A stretch of DNA of 64,000 nucleotides, taken from Ignavibacteriales bacterium (GTDB lineage Bacteria > Bacteroidota > Ignavibacteria > Ignavibacteriales > Melioribacteraceae). The stretch lies in contig JAGUYK010000044.1 of the NCBI GenBank assembly GCA_020061355.1, positions 124,001-188,000 on the forward strand. Direction: 5' to 3'. How positions within the stretch are numbered: position 1 is the first letter of the stretch; the number at the start of each line of letters is the position of its first letter. The position numbers were made by a program, and so were the translations under genes. The notes below the pieces were generated by a model that was not told the origin of the DNA, did not search any database, and was given only the letters and a program-made list of their open reading frames with translations. Below are positions 45,084 through 53,685 of this stretch, in pieces.

Positions 45084-45411
45084 CAATTTCTTATAAAGAT
45101 CTTTTGGAAATTTTCGAAACTCATAAGAATCAATAATGGTCAATAAATTTCACAACAAATGTTCTATTTGACAAAATCGTATTATCTAAATATTTTGCCG
45201 AAAAGATAAATTAGTCCGTTATCTTACTTATGAGAATTCTTTTCAAAGAATGAAATCGAGAGAAGTGCAATTACAAATTTTTCTTGGTTTTTCACTAAAA
45301 AAGCAATGTATGTTTTGAAAAATATCAATGTAGATTTTTGCATGATTTTTGAGATTGTTAAAGTATAATAAAATTCGAAACAAGAAATCGAAATAATCTA
45401 TTGAGGTTCAT
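45084..45411 (+). promoter_or_regulatory. Intergenic region with candidate promoter for the CbcL-like gene
   Basis: This 328-base AT-rich gap has no open frame. TTGACA at 45168-45173, 17 bases, then TATTTT at 45191-45196 gives a sigma-70-like promoter about 205 bases before the next gene, implying a long leader. I looked for a -24/-12 sigma-54 element here and found none with correct spacing. Confidence 0.35.
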
Positions 45412-47853
45412 TTGAACAATAATTCCTTTTCCTTCCCTATTCTAAAATATATTTTAATTTTATTTCTATTCTTTGTGTTCAGTTCTATTAATGCTCAGGA
45501 CTTCAATTGCTCAGACTGTCACGAAACATCAATAAAGAAATCTGTTCACACAGATGCTATTGATTGTCAGGGCTGTCATGAAGATGTTGTGGATGAAGAA
45601 CATATAGAGAAAGGGGTTAAAAAGGTTAACTGCGGTATTTGTCACGATGAGTATGTTGGTTCGGTTAACTCTGACATTCATCATAGATTAAAAGTTAAAA
45701 ACCCACCAAATTGCATTTCATGTCACGGCAATCATGAAATTCAAAAACCTCCTTCAGATAACCGCTTAAAGGTAAAAGATTATTGTAATAAATGTCATTC
45801 ATCTGCAACACTTTTAGGCAATTATCATTCGATGACAAAGATCGATAAGAATAATTGTATCAGCTGTCATAAAAAAATTGATACAAGAATGACATTACCT
45901 TCTTCGGTTCATAAAAATCTGGATTGTTCAGATTGTCATAATTTCATTGCTAATAACCTGAAAAATCATCCTAAGAACTTAAAGACCACACAATCGGCCG
46001 ATTGTTATATATGTCATGGAGATATCGCAAAAGAGCATAGAGAAAGTATTCACGGAATAGCATTAAGCGAAGGAATTGATGACGCTGCTAAGTGTTGGGA
46101 TTGTCACAGTTCACATGATATTAAAAACGTAAAAGACCCTTCAAGCAAAGTTCACCCCCGAAATATTGCAGCAACATGCGGAACGTGTCACGACGATCCG
46201 GAATTAACAAAAAAATACGATATAGCACTACCGACTCCCGGATTCAGATATTCACAATCGGTTCATGGAAAACTTGTTCTCCAGGGAAGAACAGATGCAC
46301 CGAATTGCAGTGACTGTCATGGTGTTCATGATATTAAAAATAAAATTCAGCCAGGCAGTAAAATATCTACATTTAATGAACCCGAATTATGCGGGCAGTG
46401 TCATTCAGAAATCTCTGAAGACTATCAAAAATCGATTCACTGGATACGTGCTAAAAAAGGATTCAGGGAATCACCGGTATGCAGCGATTGCCATAGTGAA
46501 CATTCCATTCATGCTATCACAACTGTTAATCAAAGATTAGAAGCAAGAAAAATTCAAGAACAAACATGCATCATTTGTCATGAAAGCCCGCGTATTGCAG
46601 AACGATTCGGTAAAGAAGGTGGTCAATCAGGTTTATACCAGGATAGTTATCATGGTCTTGCAGTATTACGAGGAAGCGAAAAATCTGCAATGTGCATTGA
46701 TTGTCATAATGTACATAAGATATTGCCAAGCAACCATCCCGAGTCGTCTGTTAATGAAGCTAATGTAACCGAGACTTGCCAGAAATGTCATCCAGAAGCT
46801 ACGCCTGTTTTTTCAAAGAGCTATTCTCACAGAACAATGAATGAAACATCAGCCAAGATTGAAGAATTTGTAGCAAACCTGTATTTCTGGTTAATAGTAT
46901 CAGTAATCGGCGCAATGATACTTCATAATGTTCTGATTTTTGTTTATGAGGTAAAAAAGAAACGCAGAAACATGCAGGGCGAAATTACAATTCCAAGATT
47001 TACGAAGAATGAAGTTGTGCAGCATTTCATTCTATTAATTTCATTTCTAACACTGGCAATTACCGGTTTCGCATTAAAGTACCATAGCAGCTGGTGGGCA
47101 GAAATGCTTCAAATATTCGGTATGAATGAAATTGTCCGTCAGTATATTCACCGCGGTGCGGCGGTTGTAATGATTACTGCTGGTCTTTATCATATATGGT
47201 ACTTGCTATTTACACCTCGTGGTAGGGATGTTCTTGTGAATTTAATTCCTAAGTATAGCGATTTAACCGAGGCACGCGATTCAATTCTCTATTACCTAAG
47301 GTTAAAGAAAAGAAAACCCAGTTATGATAAATATGATTACACAGAAAAAGCTGAGTACTGGGCTTTGATCTGGGGCACAATTATTATGGGAGTAACCGGA
47401 TTTATTCTTTGGTTCCCAACAATAGTTGGTAATTGGGCTCCAACATGGTTAATAAAGGTGAGTGAGCTAATTCACTTTTACGAAGCAATTTTAGCAACAC
47501 TTGCAATAGTCGTCTGGCATTGGTTTTTCGTCATTTTCCATCCGCACGAATATCCGATGAGTTTAACATGGATAGATGGTAAAATGACTTTGGACACATA
47601 TAGACATCATCATGAGAAACATTTTAGAAGAGTAGTTTTAGAATGGAAAGAATACCTGGCCGGTAAGCGGGAATTAAAAAAAGTCAGCCATTCTACGATA
47701 CTATTTACAAAAACTCTTGAAGAGAATGGTTTAACACCGGAACAGATAATAGAAAGGGAATTGGAAAATGACCCGGAATTAAGAGATTGGCTCGATAAAA
47801 AGTTGAATCCCGTAATTGAGGAGTCTCACATAGAAAATGGCAGCACGAAATAA
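45412..47853 (+). CDS. CbcL-like fusion: 16-heme c domain plus membrane cytochrome b
   Basis: This 813-residue protein has a signal peptide (ending NAQ), then a periplasmic region (about 30-485) with 16 CXXCH motifs from CSDCH to CQKCH. The C-terminal third has about five or six helices with paired histidines typical of the HydB/formate dehydrogenase gamma cytochrome b fold (VVQHFILLISFL, YIHRGAAVVMITAGLYHIWY, FYEAILATLAIVVWHWFF). Geobacter CbcL has the same arrangement, with nine hemes, and passes menaquinol electrons to extracellular acceptors at low potential. This homologue has more hemes. The TTG start follows TTGAGG. Confidence 0.9.
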   Translation: MNNNSFSFPILKYILILFLFFVFSSINAQDFNCSDCHETSIKKSVHTDAIDCQGCHEDVVDEEHIEKGVKKVNCGICHDEYVGSVNSDIHHRLKVKNPPNCISCHGNHEIQKPPSDNRLKVKDYCNKCHSSATLLGNYHSMTKIDKNNCISCHKKIDTRMTLPSSVHKNLDCSDCHNFIANNLKNHPKNLKTTQSADCYICHGDIAKEHRESIHGIALSEGIDDAAKCWDCHSSHDIKNVKDPSSKVHPRNIAATCGTCHDDPELTKKYDIALPTPGFRYSQSVHGKLVLQGRTDAPNCSDCHGVHDIKNKIQPGSKISTFNEPELCGQCHSEISEDYQKSIHWIRAKKGFRESPVCSDCHSEHSIHAITTVNQRLEARKIQEQTCIICHESPRIAERFGKEGGQSGLYQDSYHGLAVLRGSEKSAMCIDCHNVHKILPSNHPESSVNEANVTETCQKCHPEATPVFSKSYSHRTMNETSAKIEEFVANLYFWLIVSVIGAMILHNVLIFVYEVKKKRRNMQGEITIPRFTKNEVVQHFILLISFLTLAITGFALKYHSSWWAEMLQIFGMNEIVRQYIHRGAAVVMITAGLYHIWYLLFTPRGRDVLVNLIPKYSDLTEARDSILYYLRLKKRKPSYDKYDYTEKAEYWALIWGTIIMGVTGFILWFPTIVGNWAPTWLIKVSELIHFYEAILATLAIVVWHWFFVIFHPHEYPMSLTWIDGKMTLDTYRHHHEKHFRRVVLEWKEYLAGKRELKKVSHSTILFTKTLEENGLTPEQIIERELENDPELRDWLDKKLNPVIEESHIENGSTK

Positions 47854-47957
47854 ATAATAAGACATTGTTGCCTTTTAATTCCAATTAAACTATTTTTCAA
47901 AAAAGATTTATTGGTTCTTACATAAATACATAAATAATCTAAATCAGGAGGATAATC

Positions 47958-48515
47958 ATGATCCGACGAGTATATGTATTAATTTTTGCAATAATCACAA
48001 TTACATATTTCATACCTTCACAAGTATCAGCTCAACCATACGGTTATGAAGGTGTTCAAGTTTGCGGAACCTGTCATAAGACCGAGAAACAAGGTTTGCA
48101 ACTTAAAATCTGGCAGGAAAGCGCACATGCCAATGCCTATAAAACATTGCAAACACCAGAGGCTGATAAAATAGCTTTGGAAAAATATAAGAAGAAAGCT
48201 GTTGATACACCCGAATGTCTTGATTGCCATGTATCAGGATACGATGTAAAAGATAAAAAATTAATTGGTGCCAAATTTAAAATTGAAGAAGGTGTTCAGT
48301 GCGAAACCTGTCATGGCGCCGGTTCGGCATACAAAAACTTAAAAGTAATGAAGAGTCGTGAAGAATCTGTTAAGAATGGATTAGTAGTATGGAAAGATAA
48401 AGCCGAGCTGAAAGCGGGATGTGTTACATGTCATAACCCGAAAAGTCCGACTTATAAAGAATTCAATTTTGATAAGATGTGGGCAAAGATTGCTCACCCT
48501 GTTCCAAAAGGATAA
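47958..48515 (+). CDS. Cytochrome c554-like tetraheme protein
   Basis: This 185-residue protein has a signal peptide ending near SAQP and four CXXCH motifs (CGTCH, CLDCH, CETCH, CVTCH). The framework WQESAHANAYKTL between hemes 1 and 2, and EGVQCETCHGAGSAY around heme 3, are typical of the c554 family. It is a soluble periplasmic electron carrier, or sits at the periplasmic side of the adjacent outer-membrane barrel. Start ATG follows CAGGAGGATAATC, an excellent ribosome-binding site. Its 3' end lies 23 bases before the barrel gene start. Confidence 0.9.
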   Translation: MIRRVYVLIFAIITITYFIPSQVSAQPYGYEGVQVCGTCHKTEKQGLQLKIWQESAHANAYKTLQTPEADKIALEKYKKKAVDTPECLDCHVSGYDVKDKKLIGAKFKIEEGVQCETCHGAGSAYKNLKVMKSREESVKNGLVVWKDKAELKAGCVTCHNPKSPTYKEFNFDKMWAKIAHPVPKG

Positions 48516-48538
48516 TTACATATACAAATAGGCATAAA

Positions 48539-49807
48539 ATGAAAAAATATATTTTTGGGCTTATCATCCTTTTTCTGCCGTTGATAACGAGTTCACAAAA
48601 CCTCAACGGCAGATTTTCCTCATCATTTTATACTTTTGAAAGATTCGATAATAACACATCATCAGAAACATTTATTAGAACATTCCAGTCCCTTAACCTT
48701 AATTTTAATATCGGTAGCTTTTCATTAAGAACAAGAACAGGAATGGAAGCAAACCTTGGTAATTCATTAGATCAGGATGTTAGATTCCGTTTTTACAATT
48801 TATTCTTAGAGGGACGTGACCTATTAGGAGCTGTAACTATAAAACTTGGAAGACAACCTCTTTTCACCCCGGTTGCAGGTGGTTTATTCGATGGTGTTAA
48901 CCTGAAAGTAAATTACGCCGGTTTTTCAGTTTCAGGTTTCTATGGAGGGAATGTTCCAGCTTACCAAAAATTAGAATTGACTGAAGACTGGGCTAATAAT
49001 TATGTTATGGGCGGACGATTTGAAGTCAATCCATTTGACAACTTCCGATTGGGCGTTAATTATATCGATAAAAACTTTAAGGCAGAAGATTATAATAGTC
49101 TTCGACTTAATAGTGACCTGGACCCGGTAACCGTTCTTATTCAATCTAAATCGAATCAGTATAAGTATGTTTCGGCTGATGCATGGTATGAATTGGAAGA
49201 TTTATTTGAGATAAGCACACGATACGAATATGATCTTAATATGGAAACAACATCCAGAATCGAATTCGACGGAAGAGTTAAATTAACAGATAACTTTGGA
49301 TTAAATGGTTATTACAACTACCGTGAACCTCAAATTAGATATAATTCAATTTTTTCTGTTTTCAATTTCGGGAACACACAGGAAATTGAAGGAGGAATAG
49401 ATTACCGTGTAGTTAAATTTGCAACCTTCTTTGCCAAGTATGGAAATGTAAAGTATGAAGATGAAAACTCATCAAGAATTACTGTTGGCGCCACAACAGA
49501 ATTCGGAAGTTTGAGTTACAGAAAGAATCTTGGTTATGCCGGTGAGCTTGATGCAGTATCAATATATAGCGCCAGAACTTTTTTTGATGGTTTGCTTACT
49601 CCTTCTATTGGAGTTTCATTTACTACCTATAAATTATCCAAAGATGCTGAATCAAATAATATTACATCTTTTTTAGCCGGAATGAATCTTCGTCCATGGA
49701 GAACCTGGTCATTTGATCTTCAGGGACAGTATTTTAATAACAAAATTTACAGAAATGACCTCCGGGTTTTGTTGAAAGTAAATCACCTGTTCAATACAAA
49801 CTTTTAA
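48539..49807 (+). CDS. Outer-membrane beta-barrel of the cytochrome conduit
   Basis: This 422-residue protein is counted from ATG 48539; the longer frame from 48479 is rejected because it overlaps the cytochrome gene and lacks a signal peptide. After the signal (MKKYIFGLIILFLPLITSSQ) come many alternating strands (FRFYNLFLEGRDLLGAVTIK, GVNLKVNYAGFSVSGFYGG, NFRLGVNYIDKNF), and the protein ends NHLFNTNF, with a terminal phenylalanine typical of barrel proteins. Size would allow about 18-20 strands. Its place between multiheme genes fits the porin of a porin-cytochrome conduit, comparable in role to Geobacter OmbB or Shewanella MtrB, though no sequence motif proves this. Confidence 0.8.
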   Translation: MKKYIFGLIILFLPLITSSQNLNGRFSSSFYTFERFDNNTSSETFIRTFQSLNLNFNIGSFSLRTRTGMEANLGNSLDQDVRFRFYNLFLEGRDLLGAVTIKLGRQPLFTPVAGGLFDGVNLKVNYAGFSVSGFYGGNVPAYQKLELTEDWANNYVMGGRFEVNPFDNFRLGVNYIDKNFKAEDYNSLRLNSDLDPVTVLIQSKSNQYKYVSADAWYELEDLFEISTRYEYDLNMETTSRIEFDGRVKLTDNFGLNGYYNYREPQIRYNSIFSVFNFGNTQEIEGGIDYRVVKFATFFAKYGNVKYEDENSSRITVGATTEFGSLSYRKNLGYAGELDAVSIYSARTFFDGLLTPSIGVSFTTYKLSKDAESNNITSFLAGMNLRPWRTWSFDLQGQYFNNKIYRNDLRVLLKVNHLFNTNF

Positions 49808-49813
49808 GAGATT

Positions 49814-51022
49814 ATGAAAATAAAACTACTTTACGGTACACTATCGCTGATAATTTTATTTTTATTGACTATTGCCGCAATTGACGTTAATAACAGCGAT
49901 GAGCCTAAGAAGACTAATAAAGATGTGATCAAATTTTCACATACTGTTCATAACGATGTAACAGATTGTGCATCCTGTCATACTAATGTGATGGAGAGTA
50001 TTTCTCTAAACGACAGGTTACTACCTGAAAAATCGGTATGCGCAACCTGCCATGATGTTGAAGATACAGAGAACTGTAATTATTGCCATTACGAAGATGT
50101 TATGGAACCTTTCCTTATTAAAAAGTCTGAATTATTTTTTAACCATAAATTGCATACTTCTGATCAGAAGATGGATTGCAGCGCATGTCATAAAGGATTA
50201 GATGCAGTTGCGTACAGTTTTGAATCGAAATCAGTTAATCCTCAAATGTCCAATTGCTATACCTGCCATAATGATAGAACTGTTGCAACAAATAATTGCG
50301 AAACATGCCATATCTCAACAGTTAATTTATTGCCTGTTGATCACCAGCAGGTTGGTTTCTTCAAATCGCACAAGTTCAAAGCTGCTTCAATGACCAATAA
50401 TTGCGAAATGTGCCACGATAATACTTTTTGCGAATCTTGTCACGTTTCTACAACAATGTTAACAGAAACTAATACAGCAACTGATTTTTACACTCCCTAT
50501 TCCCCTCACAAATTTGTAGATAATACGAAGCAACAACAGTTAACGCGTGTTCATGACCTGAATTATCGATTCACACACGGAATAGATGCCAAGGGAAAAA
50601 CGGCAAACTGCCAGACCTGTCATCAAACAGAAACTTTCTGTGCCGAATGCCATTCTTCAACCGGTGGTGATTATGCCTTAAGCGGAATGATTCCGGCTTC
50701 TCATAGAGCACCCAATTTTGTAACAATTGGAGTTGGTACCGGTGGTGGACAGCATGCAACATTAGCCAAAAGAGATATTGAGAGATGTTCTGCATGTCAT
50801 GATGTTCAGGGAGCGGATGTAAATTGTATTTTATGCCATGTCGATAATGATGGAATACAGGGGACAAATCCTAAGACACACATCCGCGGATTTATGAAAT
50901 CTACTAGCGGCGGGGATTGGCATAATGATTACGGATCTGTATGCTATTCCTGTCATACAGATGCTAATGCGAAACCAGGCGGAACTAAAGGAATTGGTTT
51001 CTGCGGCTATTGTCATAAATAA
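49814..51022 (+). CDS. Multiheme cytochrome with 14 CXXCH motifs
   Basis: This 402-residue protein has an N-terminal hydrophobic segment (LLYGTLSLIILFLLTIAAI) that is either a signal peptide or an uncleaved anchor, since no clear cleavage motif follows. It has 14 CXXCH motifs from CASCH to the C-terminal CGYCH, which is followed by only one residue. Histidine-rich spacers (FNHKLHTSD, HQQVGFFKSHKFK, FTHGID) can give the distal heme ligands. It lies directly after the barrel gene and before a lipoprotein cytochrome, so it is a good candidate for the periplasm-facing member of the conduit. Confidence 0.88.
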   Translation: MKIKLLYGTLSLIILFLLTIAAIDVNNSDEPKKTNKDVIKFSHTVHNDVTDCASCHTNVMESISLNDRLLPEKSVCATCHDVEDTENCNYCHYEDVMEPFLIKKSELFFNHKLHTSDQKMDCSACHKGLDAVAYSFESKSVNPQMSNCYTCHNDRTVATNNCETCHISTVNLLPVDHQQVGFFKSHKFKAASMTNNCEMCHDNTFCESCHVSTTMLTETNTATDFYTPYSPHKFVDNTKQQQLTRVHDLNYRFTHGIDAKGKTANCQTCHQTETFCAECHSSTGGDYALSGMIPASHRAPNFVTIGVGTGGGQHATLAKRDIERCSACHDVQGADVNCILCHVDNDGIQGTNPKTHIRGFMKSTSGGDWHNDYGSVCYSCHTDANAKPGGTKGIGFCGYCHK

Positions 51023-51044
51023 ATTTTAAACTCTTGGAAAAACT

Positions 51045-52061
51045 ATGAGATCTACAAAATTTTACCTGCTAATAGTTTTAATGTTAGGATTGGTTTTTAC
51101 TTCTTGCAGCGAAATTCAAGATGAGATTACTCCACCAGTAAGCATAAGTGTGCATGGTGTCGATTTTATGAAAAAGAGTTCCGACAATTTCCATGGAAGA
51201 AAACTTAATGATGGTTCTATGGAATCTTGCAAAAGTTGTCATTCAAGTAATTACAGTGGCGGTACTGCTCAGGTGAATTGTTCATCAAACAACTGTCATC
51301 CGGGGATTACAGTACATACAACAGAAATAATGGATCCAAATTCTATTTCATTTCATGGTAGTTTTATTTCTGCAAGATCATGGAACATGGCTCAATGTAC
51401 TCAATGTCACGGTTCTAATTATGCAGGCGGTATTGTAAGCCCTACATGTAATTCCTGCCATAAGAATCCGGGTGGTCCCGAAGCATGCAATACCTGTCAT
51501 GGAGATTTTTCTGATGTGACAAAAATTGCTCCGCCTCGTGCACTGAATAGATCAATAGCAACAACTGATCCGGCTGTCGGTGCTCACACTGCTCACCTGT
51601 TCAGTACAAAAATTGGTGCGGCGGTACTATGCAATGAATGTCATAGAGTTCCAGGCGGATTACGCTCAGCAGGTCACGTAAATGATGGAACAGCTAAAGC
51701 CGAATTAGTATTTGGAAGTCAATCGAATAAAGGTCCTTCTGCATCCTCATATAACTTCACAACTAATCTTTGTTCAAATACATATTGTCATGGTAATTTT
51801 TCATTTTCAAAAGCTAATTCAATTTATCCGTTTGCCTATACAGCGGATAATATGGTTGGCAGCAATTTTAGTCCCGATTGGAAAAAAGTAGACGGCACTC
51901 AAGGTGCATGCGGTTCATGCCATGGTTTGCCTCCAACAGGGCATATGGCAGCGGAACTGAGATCGTGCGGTACTTGCCATCAGGGTATTGTTGACAGCCA
52001 GGGAAGAATAATTGATAAAACCAAACATATCAATGGACAGATTAACGTTTTCGGAAATTAA
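51045..52061 (+). CDS. Lipoprotein multiheme cytochrome with CX4CH motifs
   Basis: This 338-residue protein has a lipobox FTSC ending its signal sequence, so it is lipid-anchored, probably in the outer membrane. It has seven CXXCH motifs (CKSCH, CTQCH, CNSCH, CNTCH, CNECH, CGSCH, CGTCH) and two CX4CH motifs (CSSNNCH, CSNTYCH). The alternation of CX4CH with CXXCH is the known signature of Geobacter OmcB-type outer-surface cytochromes (the CxxxxCH...CXXCH repeat). Gene order barrel, 14-heme, lipoprotein cytochrome supports a trans-outer-membrane conduit. A strong terminator follows the gene. Confidence 0.88.
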   Translation: MRSTKFYLLIVLMLGLVFTSCSEIQDEITPPVSISVHGVDFMKKSSDNFHGRKLNDGSMESCKSCHSSNYSGGTAQVNCSSNNCHPGITVHTTEIMDPNSISFHGSFISARSWNMAQCTQCHGSNYAGGIVSPTCNSCHKNPGGPEACNTCHGDFSDVTKIAPPRALNRSIATTDPAVGAHTAHLFSTKIGAAVLCNECHRVPGGLRSAGHVNDGTAKAELVFGSQSNKGPSASSYNFTTNLCSNTYCHGNFSFSKANSIYPFAYTADNMVGSNFSPDWKKVDGTQGACGSCHGLPPTGHMAAELRSCGTCHQGIVDSQGRIIDKTKHINGQINVFGN

Positions 52062-52078
52062 ATATTATTAGTTTTTAG

Positions 52079-52106
52079 AAAGCCGCTTTTATGGCGGCTT
52101 TTTTTT
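52079..52106 (+). terminator. Intrinsic terminator after the conduit genes
   Basis: AGCCGC (52081-52086) and GCGGCT (52094-52099) form a 6-bp GC-rich stem around a 7-base loop, with extra A/T pairing at the base, followed by a run of T. It separates the conduit operon from the sigma-54 regulator gene. Confidence 0.85.
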
Positions 52107-52115
52107 GCTTTTACC

Positions 52116-52142
52116 TGAAACAACATTGGAACAGTGAAACAA
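52116..52142 (+). promoter_or_regulatory. TGAAACAA direct repeats before the sigma-54 regulator
   Basis: TGAAACAA occurs at 52116-52123 and 52135-52142, directly ahead of the regulator ATG at 52144. The core GTGAAAC is the reverse complement of the GTTTCAC repeats just downstream of the same gene. This suggests autoregulation by the regulator, since repression at the start codon is common for such sites. Confidence 0.4.
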
Positions 52143-52143
52143 T

Positions 52144-53475
52144 ATGTCAGTTAACGAAAATCTTAAAGATCATATTCTCGATTCTATTGCCGAAGGAGTT
52201 TTCACCGTAGACAAGAATTTCAAAATTAATTTCTTCAATAAAGCTGCAGAAAGAATTACAGGACATTATAGAAATGAAGTAATAGGTAAATTTTGCAAGC
52301 ATGTTTTTCAATCTGAGTTCTGCTTTTCAGAATGCCCGATTTCTGTTGTACTTCAGACAAGAAAAAATATTTACGATTTTGAATCAAACATAAAAAATTG
52401 TGTAGGTCAGGATAAGCCGATTAAACTTAACGCAGCAGTATTATATAATGAAGAAAACGAGCCGACCGGCGGAATAATTTCATTTAGAGATATAAGCATA
52501 TTTGAAGAGATCAGTATTAATCTGCAGAAGCAGACGCAATTTCAGTCGATGATCGGACACAGTAAATCGATGCAGAACATATTTAGCTTAATAGAGGAAA
52601 TCTCGGATTCTGATGCACCCGTTTTTATTCATGGGGAATCCGGAACAGGGAAAGAACTCGTTGCTAATGCTATTCAAAGAACAAGTAACCGTAGCGATTT
52701 CCCTTACATTAAATTCAATTGCTCTGTATTTCCTTCAAACCTGTTGGCAAGTGAATTATTCGGTCATGTAAAAGGAGCCTTTACAGATGCAATTAAAGAC
52801 CGGGCTGGAAGATTTGAATTAGCCGATAATGGGACAATTTTTCTTGACGAGGTTGCGGAAATGTCGCTTCAAACACAAGTACAATTATTAAGGGTTTTAC
52901 AGGAAGGGACATTCGAGCGAATTGGAGAATCTCTTACAAGACATACTGATGTTAGAATTATTGCTGCAACAAACGTCAATATAAAGGATGCATTAGGAAG
53001 AGGAATTTTCAGAGAAGATCTTTTTTATAGATTGAATGTGATCCCGATAGAAGTACCTCCATTGCGAAACAGAATTGAAGATATAGTTCCTCTTGCAAAA
53101 TACTTTGTGAATAAATTTTCATTGATTTATAAAAAAGAAATTACCGATGTAGAAGAGAATGCATTAGAACTACTTTCAAACTACAACTGGCCGGGCAATG
53201 TTAGAGAATTAGAGAATGCTATAGAATACGCATTTGTAAGAACTCCTAAAAAAAATAAAATTGATTTAACAAAACTTCCAACTTCCTTGTTGGATAATCA
53301 ATCCTCAACAAAAAAATATTTTGTCACCCACATAGTATCTTCAGACAGAGAAAAAACTGATTTAATTATTCTACTTGAAAAGCATCGCTGGAATAAAACC
53401 AAAGCGGCAAAAGAACTTGGAATAGGTAGAACAACACTTTGGAGAAGAATGAAAGAGCTCAAAATAGTGGAATAA
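52144..53475 (+). CDS. Sigma-54-dependent activator with Cys-rich PAS domain
   Basis: This 443-residue protein has a PAS sensor domain (about 5-125), an AAA+ activator domain (about 137-375) and a Fis-type helix-turn-helix at the end (KTKAAKELGIGRTTLWRRM). Walker A is GESGTGKE, Walker B FLDEVAEM and the sensor LFYRLNVIPIEVPPLR. The sigma-54-contacting loop reads GAFTDA in place of the usual GAFTGA. The PAS domain contains FCKHVFQSEFC and SECPISV, a cysteine group often seen in redox-sensing regulators of this class. No receiver domain is present, so it senses directly. It probably drives the downstream -24/-12 promoter. Confidence 0.9.
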   Translation: MSVNENLKDHILDSIAEGVFTVDKNFKINFFNKAAERITGHYRNEVIGKFCKHVFQSEFCFSECPISVVLQTRKNIYDFESNIKNCVGQDKPIKLNAAVLYNEENEPTGGIISFRDISIFEEISINLQKQTQFQSMIGHSKSMQNIFSLIEEISDSDAPVFIHGESGTGKELVANAIQRTSNRSDFPYIKFNCSVFPSNLLASELFGHVKGAFTDAIKDRAGRFELADNGTIFLDEVAEMSLQTQVQLLRVLQEGTFERIGESLTRHTDVRIIAATNVNIKDALGRGIFREDLFYRLNVIPIEVPPLRNRIEDIVPLAKYFVNKFSLIYKKEITDVEENALELLSNYNWPGNVRELENAIEYAFVRTPKKNKIDLTKLPTSLLDNQSSTKKYFVTHIVSSDREKTDLIILLEKHRWNKTKAAKELGIGRTTLWRRMKELKIVE

Positions 53476-53513
53476 ATCGTTTCACCTCAAACTCCTAGAA
53501 CAAATCGTTTCAC
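53474..53513 (+). promoter_or_regulatory. Candidate enhancer-binding sites (GTTTCAC repeats)
   Basis: AAATCGTTTCAC occurs twice as an exact direct repeat (53474-53485 and 53502-53513), the first overlapping the regulator stop region. A third partial copy, TGTTTCAAAT, lies at about 53587. They sit about 145-185 bases upstream of the predicted start of transcription, a usual distance for sigma-54 activator sites. Confidence 0.5.
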
Positions 53514-53631
53514 AAGTATTTTTTGTTCATATTTTTTTGAATTTTCTAATTTTTTAGCCCTCTGAATGTTTAAGCGTGCAACAGACTGTTTCAAATGAGT
53601 ACTAAAAACGGTTAAAAAAGAGCTTTAGGTA

Positions 53632-53647
53632 TGGCATCTCTTTTGCA
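53632..53647 (+). promoter_or_regulatory. Sigma-54 (-24/-12) promoter
   Basis: TGGCATCTCTTTTGCA has the invariant GG (53633-53634) and GC (53645-53646) at exactly 10-base spacing and agrees with TGGCACG-N4-TTGC at all but two positions. Transcription would begin near 53658, about 28 bases before the lipoprotein cytochrome ATG at 53686. Confidence 0.75.
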
Positions 53648-53685
53648 ATGGTAACGGTACTTCTCAGAATAATTTGGAATTCGTC

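Noticed and set aside
45084..45411. Sigma-54 promoter before the CbcL-like gene
   Set aside because: TTTTTGCA is present, but no GG lies at the required 10-base spacing upstream.
46265..46768. Plus-strand frames inside the CbcL-like gene
   Set aside because: They are out-of-frame shadows; repeated CXXCH codons keep alternate frames open.
50571..50867. Minus-strand frame opposite the 14-heme cytochrome
   Set aside because: It is a shadow of the cytochrome gene, with no start signal and a composition typical of antisense of CXXCH codons.
53474..53600. GTTTCAC repeats as a CRISPR-like array
   Set aside because: Only two exact 12-base copies and a partial one occur, with unequal spacing; position before a -24/-12 promoter explains them better.
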